Assembly (NCBI RefSeq): GCF_000485595.1
Contig: NW_014577071.1
Span: 123,193-150,125 of the forward strand
DNA length: 26,933 nucleotides
Direction: 5' to 3'
From: Priapulus caudatus
Taxonomy: Eukaryota > Priapulida > Priapulimorpha > Priapulimorphida > Priapulidae
Shown here: one piece after another, positions 1-11,312 of the stretch
How the letters are laid out: the number at the start of each line of letters is the position of its first letter
How positions within the stretch are numbered: position 1 is the stretch's first letter
The notes under the pieces: model-generated
The model's input: only the letters and a program-made list of their open reading frames with translations
Database searches by the model: none
What the model was told of the DNA's origin: nothing
Position numbers and translations under genes: made by a program

Positions 1-5
1 TGTGT

Positions 6-39
<34 letters not shown>

Positions 40-53
40 TGTGTTGTGTGTGT
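1..53. repeat. (TG)n microsatellite
   Basis: A nearly pure TG run with a few GG and TTG interruptions, cut by the window start. The same junction (TG tract followed by CGCACGC...) is seen in block B at 7200. Confidence 0.95.
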
Positions 54-622
54 CGCACGCTGCAGCGTGTTATGGTCCGAGTGGTTGAGCTGGAACAATG
101 AATTCACTAATAACCAACGAACCAAATAACAACGAACAGCAATAACAACGAGTCACCATCACACTCACTAAACTATAAATGCACACCGCCTCCCTAGCCT
201 GAGGAATCTCAGAATTTCGCGCCGCAGACAAAATGCTTCCAAGGCAGCGCATCATAACGCCCCCTCGCCCATGATTCTATGGCCACATGGATTTTCACAC
301 TGCCGAGAATTTGTTTATCGAGACGCGGGTATAAATAAAAATAACGCGCATCGCGGAGGCAGGCAGGCAGTCGTACGGGCCGTTCCGGCTTACGAGCTGA
401 TTATGAAATCAGCGGCACAACACGGTTCACGTGCATGCTAACATGTGACTGGCTTGTGACTAGGGCTGCGCGTTGGCGGAGGAGGAGGAAGAGAGAGGAA
501 GCCGCAACAGACGGTCTCCCCAGCAAGCGTGGGTAATGCCTAGCAGCATGGTGGCATTGCATGCTTCCCGTAATGTAGCGTAACGCCGTGATGATTAGCA
601 TACGATGACAATCGAGATGCGC

Positions 623-631
623 GCACACACA

Positions 632-672
<41 letters not shown>

Positions 673-1020
673 CACACACACCACACACATCACAAACACA
701 CCACACACACTACACACCACACACGGCGCGCGCGCGCTGGCCCCGCACCACGCACACACCACACACATCACACAACACCACACACACACAAACACACCAC
801 GGTGCCTCGCGGCGGGGAGGCCGCGGAGAGAGAGAGTCAGACAGCATTGTGAAATAGAGAGCGTACACACAACAACGCGCGCCATACACGCAACACGCAA
901 CGCACACGCACACGCACACGCACACTTGCCAGCACGGCGCACACGCACACGGCACACGCACGACGCCACACGCACACGCACACACACACACACACCACAC
1001 TACCACACACACACACACTC
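623..1020. repeat. Compound (AC)n microsatellite region
   Basis: AC runs at 623-800 and 868-1018 are interrupted by ACCACAC and ACGC variants and by a short GC-rich, GAGAGAG-containing segment at about 800-865. The orientation is opposite to the TG tracts on either side. Frames such as His-Thr or Cys-Val repeats here are translations of the microsatellite, not proteins. Confidence 0.95.
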
Positions 1021-1590
1021 TTCAGCACAGAAAGCTAGCCTAAAATTTAGGTGCTGCTACTTTTGTGTTTTGCTTAATCATTGTTACCCTATGCCAATTA
1101 TTTGTTCTTCAAGCATGCTTTCTCTATGATATACACTACGCAGTAATGAAATACCATAAGTTTTCAGTATACACTGGCTTTACAATGACTACTCATTTGA
1201 AATGACAAGAAACTAGCGTGGTAGAGAGGGCCTAGCACACTGAGCCATCAGCGAGGCTGTACAATCGGAGGAGACCTGGCCGTTATCAATTAGCGGTTTC
1301 GTTTATTGGTGGCATCGCTGGTTACTGTTACTAACCCCAGCCTGTGCGGTTGCGTACACATGTTGCATTGACACACGCCCTTGTATAGGCTAACACATGA
1401 TAGCGTCTTCTTACTGTTCCGAAACTCTAGACACGAATGGCTAAATTGGTAACTAAGCCAGCTTCTTATTCCTGAAATTATTTTACACCGCACGTTTTAA
1501 AGGCACGTTTAAACGTGAAATTGATATTGTCTTACGACATAGCGGAGATGTGGGAATTGCTGCAGACGTGTACATAATGGTTTTGGTTGG

Positions 1591-1626
1591 CGTTGTGTGT
1601 GTTGTGTGACGTGGTGCTGTGTGGTG

Positions 1627-1658
<32 letters not shown>

Positions 1659-1715
1659 TTGGTGTGTGTGTGTGTGATGTGTGTGTGTGTGTGTTCTTGT
1701 GTGTGTGTCGTGTGT

Positions 1716-1795
<80 letters not shown>

Positions 1796-1810
1796 TGTGT
1801 GCGCGCGCAC
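1591..1810. repeat. (TG)n microsatellite with GTGC end
   Basis: The tract is imperfect in its left third (TGGTG and TGTTC interruptions) and uninterrupted from about 1718 to 1794. It ends in an alternating purine-pyrimidine GTGCGCGCGCACGT segment, a sequence type prone to Z-DNA. The counterpart is at 8737-8965. Confidence 0.95.
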
Positions 1811-2728
1811 GTATGCGCGTGTATGCGTGCGTTTTCTTGTTCGCCCGAATGCCATTACACAATAACGCCTAGATGTTGGCGACCCCATCTGCGTTACTAT
1901 ATGCTACATGTCAGCATGCACAGATGTCACTATCACTGCTCTCTATCAAAGAGTGAGATTGTCTATCCATACCAATGGCGACAGTTCGTATATGTCACTG
2001 TGTACATGACACACTGTCAATGCTGCCCTTGCCATATCACAGAGAAATCGCAAGTGACTTCGTGTACATACAGATTTCACAGCAACACTAATGGCAAACA
2101 TGTGATACAAACTTTGACATCATTTAATTGATGTGAAAGCGATCGCCATGTCATTAGCGCACGATCAGTTGTAAAATCAGAATGATTTCGCGCTTCTTCT
2201 AGTAGTTTGCGTGCACGCAGATAAATCAAATGCAAAGGGTGAGTCAACCCTCCTTCGGACCAGTTCAAGTGAAACTGTTGATCAGTTGAAATTCAAAGAA
2301 CCAAGCGACTTTCACTTGTGCGATCGTTTAAATGCAGGTGTTCAAACAAAACCGCAAAATATCTTAACAATACAGCGTACGCAACCAGTTCCTTTTGCCT
2401 CACATTTTTTGGATACAGCAGGCGAGAGAGACATATGCTAGCTAGGGCCAGGCTACCTTATCATCAGCATGCGGCTTCCCAGCTTTCCCCGCTTTCCATC
2501 CAGCGGGTTACGCGACACAATCTCACTAAACGAATGCAAATGTTGCCACCAGCTCAACTGCTAGTTAAATAGGGTTCCTGGATGCACATAACCCTTCTGC
2601 GCTTGACTTTTGCGCATTAATAATGGCTGAGTTAGCGTGCGAGAGAGTTAGTCGTGTGAATTGTCTGACTCCGACTGTGCTTGAAGGTTAAGGGCTAATT
2701 AGTGTAGTGCACAAACCTGCTTACGCGG

Positions 2729-2943
2729 GAACTCCTGCAAGAAACAAGTCGTAATTGCCTACCTGCCTGACTAGTTTTACTTTCCCCGTATGGCGCTGGG
2801 GAGTAACGTGGGTACGGTGCGAAAGGCAGGGCGAACTCCTACACGAAACAAGCCATAATTCCCTACCTAACTAGTTTTATCTTCCCCTTGCTCTGCGCTT
2901 GGGAGTAACGTGGGAATTGGTACAAAAGACATGGCGAACTCCT
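2729..2943. repeat. ~105-bp minisatellite, two units plus a truncated third
   Basis: Units begin GAACTCCT at 2729, 2833 and 2936. The second unit is 103 bp. Conserved parts are the CATAATTCCCTACC-type segment, CTAGTTTTA and GGGAGTAACGTGGG. The third unit breaks after about eight bases into unrelated sequence (AATTTCAG...), which marks the right end of block A. Confidence 0.9.
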
Positions 2944-4390
2944 AATTTCAGTTTTTACTGACTCTGTCCCAAGTGCCTGTGGTTACGGCCGCCGGTACCG
3001 TAACACGGGTGCGCGCGTGTCTTGACGGGTTTCGCGTTGACTCACTACGGACCATCACGTTGCGAGGTATTATACGATCAAGAGCATATAAAGAAGGCTT
3101 ATATTCTTTATATGCTCTTGATACGATGTTTATAAATGTGGAGCAGAAGCGGTGCGTGTTTGATATGCGGGCAGGTTGGCACACACACTCACGCAGGTGC
3201 CCGGGATACGGGACAACGCAGAAACCTCGTGCAGAATGCACGCAGCAAAATAACTGTGGGCTTACGAAGGCTTACGATGGGCGGGTGAGGTGTGCTCCCC
3301 ATCCCAGCACTGCCGTCGATTTTTATTGCGCAGGAACAAATAGATGTAAAAGAAAAGTTGTTTGTTGTTATCATCGGTATCGCGTGTGATCGATCAACCT
3401 GCGCGTGAACCGTGTAATGCGGTTAACACTGCCGTATAGATAGAGTTAAACGTGGGGCTGAGCATATCGATAAGCAATCAATCTCGGTGAAGATCAGATA
3501 CGATCCCTGCCGGGTAGAAAAACGTACGAAACAAGATCACATCTGGGATTCGCTCACTGTAATACTAGAACATATCAATGAGAAACATAGGAGCATGCCA
3601 GATTAAAAAGTTCACGCGTTTAGGAGGTCATTGCGGCGTCAAAGAAAGACGCTGGACGCTAGGTGGTTAAGCCGGATTGACCAGGTAAAAGAAACACGTC
3701 CTTAATCATCAAAATGAACTTCTAGCTTGCATCGAAATACTATTGTTGTATCATCAATATAACCGATATCACCTTTACAACCAGAATTATTACCCGCAAC
3801 CGGGTATATTACGGACTATAGAAATCTCCGGGCTGCATTCGTGGACAAATAGACATTAAGGATCAGGGTCAAATGGGTGTTTAAACTGCAAGGTCGATCC
3901 AGACTAGGCCGCAAAGGACATGCATGACACACATCGATGTTTGCACATCTGACAAGCGCTCGCACACGTGACCGATTAGCCGACGTTGCAGGAGAGTGGA
4001 AATACAAGAGCATCCGTATACCGGACCGCTGTTGTATAAACGTCAAGAGAAAACAGCACACGCGCGTATCTGTTTTCTTTCATCTCTTAAGACAGGATGC
4101 GGTGGGGTTATACGCGGGACAGCTGCCACGGCGACAAACTTCGACCCAACCCCTAATGAGATGACAGGAAAAAACTCCCCGCTGTGGGTTTTGACGAAGA
4201 ACAACCAAGATCGATGGGCATACATACGAGACTGGATTTAACCCGCGTATATTCTGATGACACTGGTCGTTAATTACAAGCAAGTCATTCCAGTATAACT
4301 AGATGTAAATATGCTCTGGATTTGTTTTTTACAGAGGGTACTTTTACTGATGTTTTTGTCTTCTAGTTTTCTGGTTAAACGGCCGCCGAC
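2944..4390. other. Single-copy stretch without recognisable gene
   Basis: I see no family I recognise, no tRNA-like A/B box pair and no frame longer than about 140 codons. The only clear structure is the hairpin at 3077-3122. Overlapping short frames on both strands at 2950-3390 and 3930-4280 carry no recognisable motif. Non-coding or intronic sequence is the best description. Confidence 0.5.
3077..3122. repeat. Perfect 19-bp inverted repeat (hairpin)
   Basis: Left arm 3077-3095 (ATCAAGAGCATATAAAGAA) is the exact reverse complement of right arm 3104-3122, separated by an 8-base loop. There is no T-run and no neighbouring gene to support a terminator role. It may be a short-looped palindrome capable of cruciform formation or the relic of a foldback element. 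Confidence 0.9.
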
Positions 4391-4393
4391 CTA

Positions 4394-4439
4394 TTCCCCT
4401 CTCTCCTTCTCCTTGTTTCTCGCGCTCTCTTTCTCTCTC

Positions 4440-4497
<58 letters not shown>

Positions 4498-4500
4498 ATA
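4394..4500. repeat. (CT)n followed by (TA)n microsatellite
   Basis: A CT-rich pyrimidine tract at about 4394-4440 passes directly into (TA)n at 4441-4494 and then AATAATAAT. Such tracts are highly length-variable. Confidence 0.95.
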
Positions 4501-5400
4501 ATTATAGTTGTAATGAAATAAAGAACAAACAAAACTATCGATACGGCAACAGCCATTCATACAGCTCAGTAATTCCTATAGCGGCAATACAAAGCAGATT
4601 TTCATTGAAGCACAGAACTTGATTCACTGAACTTAAACGAATTGTAATAGCATAGCGATCGCTACTACTTAACAGATGGTTCTAATTTATTGCAACAATG
4701 CTGAATAGGGGTCATACACTGTGTTGATACAGTTGTGTATACTCTTGTAAATACTGAAAAAACTTTACAAACGTGCTACAATCTATAGCTAATTCATCTA
4801 TGTAATATAATGCTCTATTTTCTTTCTCGGATGTCTAGATTTCTTTTAGTCACACATGATTTATTTCACAGATCAATCAGTTAATTGAGACGGCAATCTA
4901 ATTCAAATAAACACCTCGCTCGCAACAATTTTTACACCACATCAAAATTATCGTGCTCAAACTTTTTTAACCGAGTCATAGACAGTTTTGCGTCTACATA
5001 TTTCATAACCTCGAAAAATCCGGGATCGTTCGATGACGTCATCTGATCGATCGACCTAGTAAGTGCATATTTTCCGCTGCTATTTACGGCCATCATCCGT
5101 ATCCACTGATGCTCAGCATCCACGCAAGAACACTTCCTGCTCCGCATCAGCATCACCCCCCCCTCCCCCCACCGCGTGCATGCTGTATGGCTTCTTTTGA
5201 CGAAGTCATAAATTGCGCGATTAGAGACACCGCGATGCGGCAAGCAGCTATGCAGCCTCGCTCACTGCACACCGAGAGCAGCAGACACGCTAGAGTCACG
5301 TGTGCCGAGGCAACCTATCTGCGCCATCGTTGGTGTATATGCGCTTCAGGCCCGAGGTTCCGATCACATGAGCAAACGCAGCTAAGCATGCGTGAAATCC
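4500..5400. other. AT-rich single-copy stretch
   Basis: Apart from the weak minus-strand frame at 4932-5243 and a C-rich run at about 5154-5171, I see no repeat, RNA gene or recognisable coding segment. Confidence 0.45.
4932..5243 (-). CDS. Weak candidate 3'-terminal exon, unknown protein
   Basis: An open frame of 103 codons on the minus strand ends ...KKFEHDNFDVV. I do not recognise the protein. Two points favour it slightly. Its C-terminal two thirds has a normal mixed amino-acid composition rather than a repeat translation. An AATAAA signal on the same strand lies at 4865-4860, about 66 bp past the stop. Against it are its short length, the lack of a convincing splice acceptor, and a region near its start translated from a G/C-run (WGEGGV). 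A chance open frame is at least as likely. Confidence 0.15.
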   Translation of the reverse strand: MPHRGVSNRAIYDFVKRSHTACTRWGEGGVMLMRSRKCSCVDAEHQWIRMMAVNSSGKYALTRSIDQMTSSNDPGFFEVMKYVDAKLSMTRLKKFEHDNFDVV

Positions 5401-5434
5401 TACTTAATAACACTTCTTATATATACCTACTTAT

Positions 5435-5725
5435 TTACTCTCTTCAAAGATGCCTGCTTAAAGATACATACTTCATAAAACTCCCTAAAGGTACCTTCTC
5501 AAAGATACGTACTTCATAAAACTCCTTAAAGATGCATTCATAACGATACATACTTTATAAAAAATATTTGAAGATGGCTCTTTAAAGATACGTACTTCAT
5601 AAAACTTCTTAAAGATGCTCCCCGAAAGATGTATACTTACTAACCCTTCATAAAGATGCCTTCTTAAAGATACATACTTCTTAAGATGCCTCCCTAAACG
5701 TATACTTACTAACACTTATTAATTA
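5435..5725. repeat. Degenerate ~42-bp minisatellite
   Basis: About seven diverged units share AAAGATACRTACTTCATAAA and CTTAAAGATGCCT-type segments, for example at 5459, 5502, 5585 and 5668. Later units are shorter and contain TATACTTACTAAC. The minus-strand frame through it (5485-5715) is simply the translated repeat (YVSLRRHL-like motifs recur). Confidence 0.85.
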
Positions 5726-6920
5726 TACCCCCGTAATGATGCCGTCAACAGAATTCCTACTGGATAACACGAATTCTAGAATGATTACTTTAGTGCTGTG
5801 CGTTTGTTTGATAGGTAAAACCCGATTGCCCAGTATCTTGCATACTGTAGCAGAACGAATTTTTTTTCATCTGAGTTTAATCCTGTGTCTGCGCAGCAGT
5901 GTTCTCTTGTTGCTACACTGTGTTACTGTGCGCTATGACGCGACATGTGCCTACTCTATTAACAACACTGTCGAAAACAAAGGCAAAAAGAGGAATTTCG
6001 AGTTACACTTTGCCTAAACAAATATAGTTATATTTTCAAACCAAAATTTTTAACAAAAAGTGCAGTCGGGCACTCATTCGCATGTTACAGTGATCTACTG
6101 CGAAAAATGTGGCCAGGATTTTGATGTCAGTCTTCGAAGAAAGAGCAATAATTGTTTACATCGGTGTTCGTTCGCGTCTCACCCTTCACGAGTTCAAGAG
6201 TATTTTGAACTCGTTCTACTCAAAAAACAATTTCAGCCTTTTGGCCGAACTCTGTGCTTCCTACATTCTCATACATAGCCATACACCCCGCGATGCTGAG
6301 GCACCCGGAGGGACGTCTGCGCCAGTCTATGTCGATTCCGGGTAGATATGAGTACAGCGACCGACGGCGGCGCATCGTTGAAGTTTAAAATTAACCATCG
6401 ATGGATGAGGCTAGAAGTCGCTGAACCGCCGCAAATTGCGGCCAAGGGACTTACGCACCACAGCGTAAACAGGAACAACATTCATGTAAACCTACTCACC
6501 AACACCATCTTCAACCTTATAGGTCAAAAACATCTCGGCATCACGATGTGGAACGCTGGACTAAACGGTGATTGAGATGGAAAAAAATAAGAGATGGAAA
6601 AGGATAGCACTGGTGACGGATGACCCGATGAAAGGCTAGTATAAATTCACAACATGAAACGAATTTCTTTTTCGATGGTACCAACACAAGGTGTGAACAG
6701 TGTGCGGTTGAGTGTAAAGTTATCGACTTTATTACCGAAGTCAAAATACCAGACAGCAGTTAAGATAATGTTCCTATAGATATGGGTCATCACCGTTATA
6801 TCAGAAACGATGTGACATATGATCCTAACGAATGATGATGACGAATAATGATGGGTAAAACGAAAGTGCTACTTATTTACTATAGAATGTTATTCTTGTC
6901 ACAAGTATTATATCGACATG
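5726..6920. other. Single-copy stretch with short open frames only
   Basis: Frames of 60-93 codons occur on both strands (for example 5736-6017, 6060-6278, 6348-6575). None shows a family motif I can name, and they overlap one another. A short hairpin (CGAGTTCAA at 6189-6197 against TTGAACTCG at 6205-6213, 7-base loop) lies within. I cannot support any gene here. Confidence 0.4.
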
Positions 6921-6930
6921 ACGCGCGCGT

Positions 6931-6993
<63 letters not shown>

Positions 6994-7206
6994 TGTGCGT
7001 GGGTGAGTGTGGGTGTGGGTGTGTGTGTGGGTGTGTGTGTGGGTGTGTGTGTATGTGTGTGTGTGTGTGGGTGAGTGTGGTGTGGGTGTGTGTGTGTGTG
7101 TGTGTATGTGTGTGTGTGTATGCTGTGCGTGTGTGTGTGTGTGTGCGTGTGTGTGTGTGTGTGTGCTGTGTGTGTGTGTGTGTGGTGTGTGTGTGTGTGT
7201 CGCACG
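6921..7206. repeat. (TG)n microsatellite with GGGTG and GCGTG variants
   Basis: A long TG tract with recurring GGGTGTG, GTATG and GTGCGTG interruptions in the middle third. It corresponds to the tract at the left window edge. Confidence 0.95.
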
Positions 7207-7760
7207 CGCGCGTGTTATGCGAGATGGTGAGCGGAAATGAATCTCACTAATAACAACGAACCAAGTAACAACGAACACAATACACAACGAGTACCTCATC
7301 ACACGTCACTAAACTATAAGATCTGATGCACAACCCTACCTAGCCTGGGTCTCAGAATTTCGCGCCGCAGACAAAAGCTTCCAAGCGCAGCGCATCATAA
7401 CGCCCCCTCGCCAATGATTCTATGCGCACATGGATTTCACACGGCCGGAATTTGTTTAGGGCGAGCGCGGGATAATAAAAATAACCGCATCGCCAGAGGC
7501 AGGCAGGCCAGTCGTACGGCGTTCGGTTACGGACTGATTATGAAATCAGCGGCAGCAAGCACGTCAACGTGCTGCTCACATGTGACTGCTGACTAGCTGG
7601 CTGGCGGAGGGAGGAAGGAGAGGAGAGGAAGCCGCCAACAGACGGTCCCGCAGCAGAGCGTGGGCTAAAGGCGCTAGCAGGCAATGGTCGCTATGCATTC
7701 AATCCCGTATGTAGCGTAACGCCGTGACGAATTAGCATACGATGACAATTCGACGGATGC

Positions 7761-8160
7761 GCGCACACACAAACACACAACACACACACCACACACACAC
7801 ACACACAACACACCACACACACACACCACACAAACCACACACACACACGACTACACACGCACCACCACGGCGCGCGCAGCGCGCTCGCCAACTACACACA
7901 CCACCACCACACAACACCACTACACCACACAATACAACACCACGTGCCTCCGGCGGGAGGCGAGAGAGAAGAGTCCAGACAACATTGTGAAATAGAGAGC
8001 GCGTACACACCAACAACCGTCGCACGACGCATCACACGACACGACGCACACGCAACAGCGCACCGCACACGCAGCACTGCACACGCCACGCACACGCACA
8101 CGCCACACCACGACCACGCACCGTCACAATCAACACCACACTACACACACACACACACTC
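7761..8160. repeat. Compound imperfect (AC)n region
   Basis: AC runs broken by ACCAC and ACGC units, with a central GC-rich and GAGAGAAGAG segment at about 7950-8000. It is the counterpart of 623-1020. Confidence 0.93.
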
Positions 8161-8736
8161 TTCACACAGGTAGCCTAAAATCTTTAAGGTCTGCCTACCT
8201 TTTTGTTTGCTAATCCATTTACCCTATGCGCAATTAGTTTGTTTCTTCAAGCATGCTTTCTTGATATACACTACGCAGTAATCGAAATACCATAAGGTTT
8301 TCATGATACATTTGCCTCTTACCATTAACACTAACATTTTGAAAAGTGACAAGAACCTAGCGCTGGTATGAGAGGGCTAATCACAATGAGCCATCAGCGA
8401 GGCTGTACAATCAGTGAGATGGGCGTTATAATTAGCGTTTTCGCTTTATTGTGCTCGCTGGCTTTGTTACTAACCCAGCCTGTTGCGCGTTTCGTCACAC
8501 AGATGCATTGACAGTCACGCGCCTTCGTATCAGGCTAACACACTATAGGCGTCCTCTTACTCCCGAACTTCTAGACACCGAATGCCTAAATTGTAACTAA
8601 GGCAGCTTCTTATTCCTTGATTATTTACAACCGCAGCCGTTCTTAAAAGGGCCCGTTTAAACGTGAAATTAGATCATTGGTTTACGAGACATAGCGCGGA
8701 GATGTGAATGCTGCAGACGTGTACATAATGCGGTTG

Positions 8737-8965
8737 TGATGTGTGTGTGCGTGTGTTGTGAGTGTATGTGGTGAGGCTTGTGTGTAGTGCTGTGTGGGTG
8801 CGTCGTGTGTGTGTTGTGTGTGTGTGTCGTGTGTGTTGTGTGTGTGTTGTGTGTGTGTGTGTGTTGTCTCTGTGTGTGTGTGTGTGTGTGGTGTGTGTGT
8901 TGTGTGTGTGTGTGTGTGGGTGTTTGTGTGTGTGTGTAGTGTGGTGTGCGCGGGCAGGCGCGGGT
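8737..8965. repeat. (TG)n microsatellite with TTGTG interruptions
   Basis: Counterpart of 1591-1810. It is more interrupted than its partner and ends in GTGTGCGCGGGCAGGCGC before the shared flank (CCCGAATGCCATTACACAAT). Confidence 0.93.
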
Positions 8966-9977
8966 ATGCGCGTGTGTGCGTGCGTATTCTTGTACCCCGA
9001 ATGCCATTACACAATTAACGCCTAGATGTTGGGACGCCCATCTGCGTTACTATATGCTAGCAGTCAAGCATGCCAGATGTCACTATCAGCTGCTCCTATC
9101 AAAGAGTGAGACTTGTCAATAATCCCATACCAATGAGCGGAGCAGTTCGTATATGTCACTGTGTAGCATGACACACTCGTCAAAGCTGCCCTTGCATATC
9201 ACAGAAGAAATCGCAAGTGACTTCGTGCTACATAGCAGATTTTCACGGCAACACTAATGGGACAAACATGTCGAATACGAACTTTGACATCATAATATTG
9301 AATTGTGTGGATGAATTGGTCGATGGCTCGTTATGTCATTAGTGCACGTGATCAGTTGTAAATCAGACATGATTCGGTCGGCCGCCTGCCTTCTTCTACG
9401 TAGTTTGCGTGGTGCACGAGAGTGAATCAAATGCAATAGGGGGGTCGAGTCAACCCACCTTCGGACCGAAGTTCAAGCATGAACACTGTGATCAGTGAAA
9501 TTCAAAAGAACAAGCGACTTTCATTGTGCGACTTCGTTGAAATGCAGGTGTTCAAACAAAAACCCCAAAACTAACAATTAACAGCGTACGCAACCAGATT
9601 CATTTGCTTCTACATTTTTTTGGATCAGCAGGCGAGAGAGACATCGTGCTAGCTGAGGGTCCACAGGCTACCTATTATTCGCATGACCGTCTCCCAGCTT
9701 TCCCCGCTTTTCCTAGCCAGCGGTTACCGCGCGACCACATACCTCACTAAACACATGCAAATGTTCCACCAGCTTCAAACTGCTAGTTGGTTGTTAATAG
9801 GATTCCTAGGATGCACATAAACCCTTTCTGCGCTTGACTTTTGCGCATTAATAATGGCTGACGCTTACGTGCGAGAGAGTTAGTCGTGTGGACTTTGTCT
9901 GACTCGACCCGGTCTTGGAAGGTATAAGTGGGTAATGTACGTTGTTTATGTGCGAACATGAACCTTGCTGTACGCTG

Positions 9978-10616
9978 GGACGAGCTCCTCAGAAACTAGT
10001 CGTAATTGCCTACCTGCCTGGACGTGTTTACTTTCCCCGTATGGCGCTGAGCGAGTAACGTGGGTACGTCGCGAAGGCAGGCGAAACTTCCCTAACACGA
10101 AACAAAGCCGGCCATAATTCATATACCTAGCTAGTTTTATCTTCCCCTTGCTCTGCGCTTGGGAGTAACGTGGGAATTGGTACAAAAGACATGGCGAACT
10201 CCTACACGAAACAAGCCATAATTCCCTACCTAACTAGTTTTATCTTCCCTTGCCTTGTGTGCGTTGTGGAGTAACGTGGGAAATTGTGCGAAGACTAGGC
10301 GAACTCTCTACACAAAACAAGCCATTAATTTCTACCTAAACTAGTTTATTCTTCCCCTGCTGTGCTTTGCGGAGTAACGTGGGAAATTGGTGCGACAGAA
10401 TGCCGCGAACTCCTACACGAAACAACCATAATTCCCCTACTAACTAGTTTTTATCATTCCTCTGTGGCGGTTTGGGGAGTAACGTGGGAAATGGTGCAAA
10501 AAGACAATGGCGAACCCTAAACACGAAAAAGCCATAATTCCCTACCTAGCTATAGTTTTATCTTCCCCTTGCTCTGCGCTTGGGAATAACATGAGAAATG
10601 GTGGGAAAGACATGTC
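9978..10616. repeat. ~105-bp minisatellite, about six units
   Basis: Units start near 9980, 10083, 10195, 10301, 10407 and 10512, each about 103-112 bp. All share GAACTCCTAMACGAAA, CATAATTCCCTACC, TAGTTTTATC and GGAGTAACGTGGGAAA. The unit ending at 10194 matches the second unit of block A (2833-2935) exactly over more than 60 bp, whereas its neighbours show indels. The array ends at about 10616 in unrelated sequence. Confidence 0.92.
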
Positions 10617-10794
10617 GAAATCGAGCAGCCGGCGGCGATGAGTTATAGTTTAAACCCATCCGTCCCTGGGTCCGACACATTAACCGACCACACCCAGTAG
10701 CGTCGTAGTAAATACTGCCCGCGCCGTACGCAGAGCGAGCAGCAGTTGCGGTATGCAGGATTGGTGTGGGTGTGATGTAGTGTCAGTAGTACGC
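10617..10794. other. Spacer between minisatellite and X1
   Basis: GC-moderate spacer of about 180 bp with no recognisable element. It passes into GTAGT-rich sequence at about 10775. Confidence 0.4.
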
Positions 10795-10817
10795 TGGTAG
10801 TAGAGTATAGCGGAGTA

Positions 10818-10915
10818 GGATTATATACTATATTATCTTTTTATCTTATATCTTTTATCCTATATTATGCTTTTTATTCTATATCTTTTTTCCTATATTA
10901 TGGCTGTTATCCTTA
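10818..10915. repeat. AT-rich degenerate hairpin segment
   Basis: Repeated TATATCTTTT, CCTATATTATG and TTTATTCTATATC strings next to the trinucleotide tract. Position and composition match the clean hairpin at 13641-13712, of which this looks like a diverged or error-rich copy. Confidence 0.6.
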
Positions 10916-10916
10916 G

Positions 10917-11312
10917 TAGGATAGTAATAGTAGTAGTAGTAGTAGTAGTAGTAAGTATAGTAGTTAGTAGTAGTAGTAGCAGCTTGGCAGGCGTAGGCAG
11001 GGATATGTGAGTAGATAGTAGTAGCAGCAGCACGCAGCAGCCCGCAGCAGCCAATAGTAGTAGTAGCAGCAGTACGTTAGTAGCAGTAATAGTATAGCAG
11101 AGGCAGCGCAGCAGCAGATAGCAGCTTTAGGTTAGTAGGCAGTAGTAGTGGCATAGCAGCAGCAGCAAGCAGCAGCAGCAGAATGCAACAGCAGTACAGC
11201 AGCCAGGCAGCAGCAGGCAGCAGCAGCAGTAGCAAGTAGCAGTGTAGTGTAGTAGGTAGCCACGCAGTCAGCAGCCAGCAGTAGCAGCAGCAGCGTAGCG
11301 GCGCGTGAGTAG
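10917..11312. repeat. (AGT/AGC)n trinucleotide tract
   Basis: Mixed AGT and AGC triplets with many single-base slips. On the other strand it reads (ACT/GCT)n and gives poly-Leu/Ala/Cys/Tyr frames, which are not evidence of a protein. Confidence 0.93.

Larger units (their letters stand above)
1..2943. repeat. Direct duplicate block A (partner of 6921-10194)
   Basis: The block starts in a TG tract at the window edge and runs through AC and TG tracts to the minisatellite at 2729-2943. It matches 7200-10194 in the same order and orientation. For example, the stretch around 195-270 (TCAGAATTTCGCGCCGCAGA) recurs at about 7352, and CTGCAGACGTGTACATAATG at about 1560 recurs at about 8711. Offsets are about 7137 near 605, about 7150 near 1850 and about 7258 at the end. 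Most differences are single-base insertions or deletions, more often extra bases in the second copy. No open frame is conserved between the copies, so I read the block as non-coding. The left boundary lies outside the window. Confidence 0.9.
6921..10194. repeat. Direct duplicate block B (partner of 1-2943)
   Basis: The order of tracts and spacers is the same as in block A: TG 6921-7204, spacer, AC 7761-8160, spacer, TG 8737-8965, spacer, minisatellite. Compared with A it carries many extra single bases, for example in the stretch 9060-9300 against 1910-2130. That is the insertion-dominated pattern of raw long reads. Near the end (about 10130-10200) the match to A becomes exact for more than 60 bp. 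Confidence 0.9.

Noticed and set aside
605-1129. Long open frames rich in His-Thr, Cys-Val or Ser-Leu (here and at 1509-2131, 6873-7302, 8669-9025, 17362-17895, 18876-19513, 21666-22327)
   Set aside because: They are translations of AC/TG/CT microsatellites, open on several frames and both strands, and their non-repeat tails are not conserved between duplicate copies.
5435-5725. CRISPR-like array
   Set aside because: Repeats are degenerate and contiguous, without unique spacers, in a eukaryotic context. It is a minisatellite.
6189-6213. 9-bp hairpin as a regulatory RNA
   Set aside because: Arms are too short to be notable, and there is no supporting context.
6060-6278. Possible zinc-finger fragment (YCEKCGQDF...)
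   Set aside because: Two CxxC-like cysteines occur, but no complete zinc-finger spacing follows, and an overlapping frame of equal quality exists.
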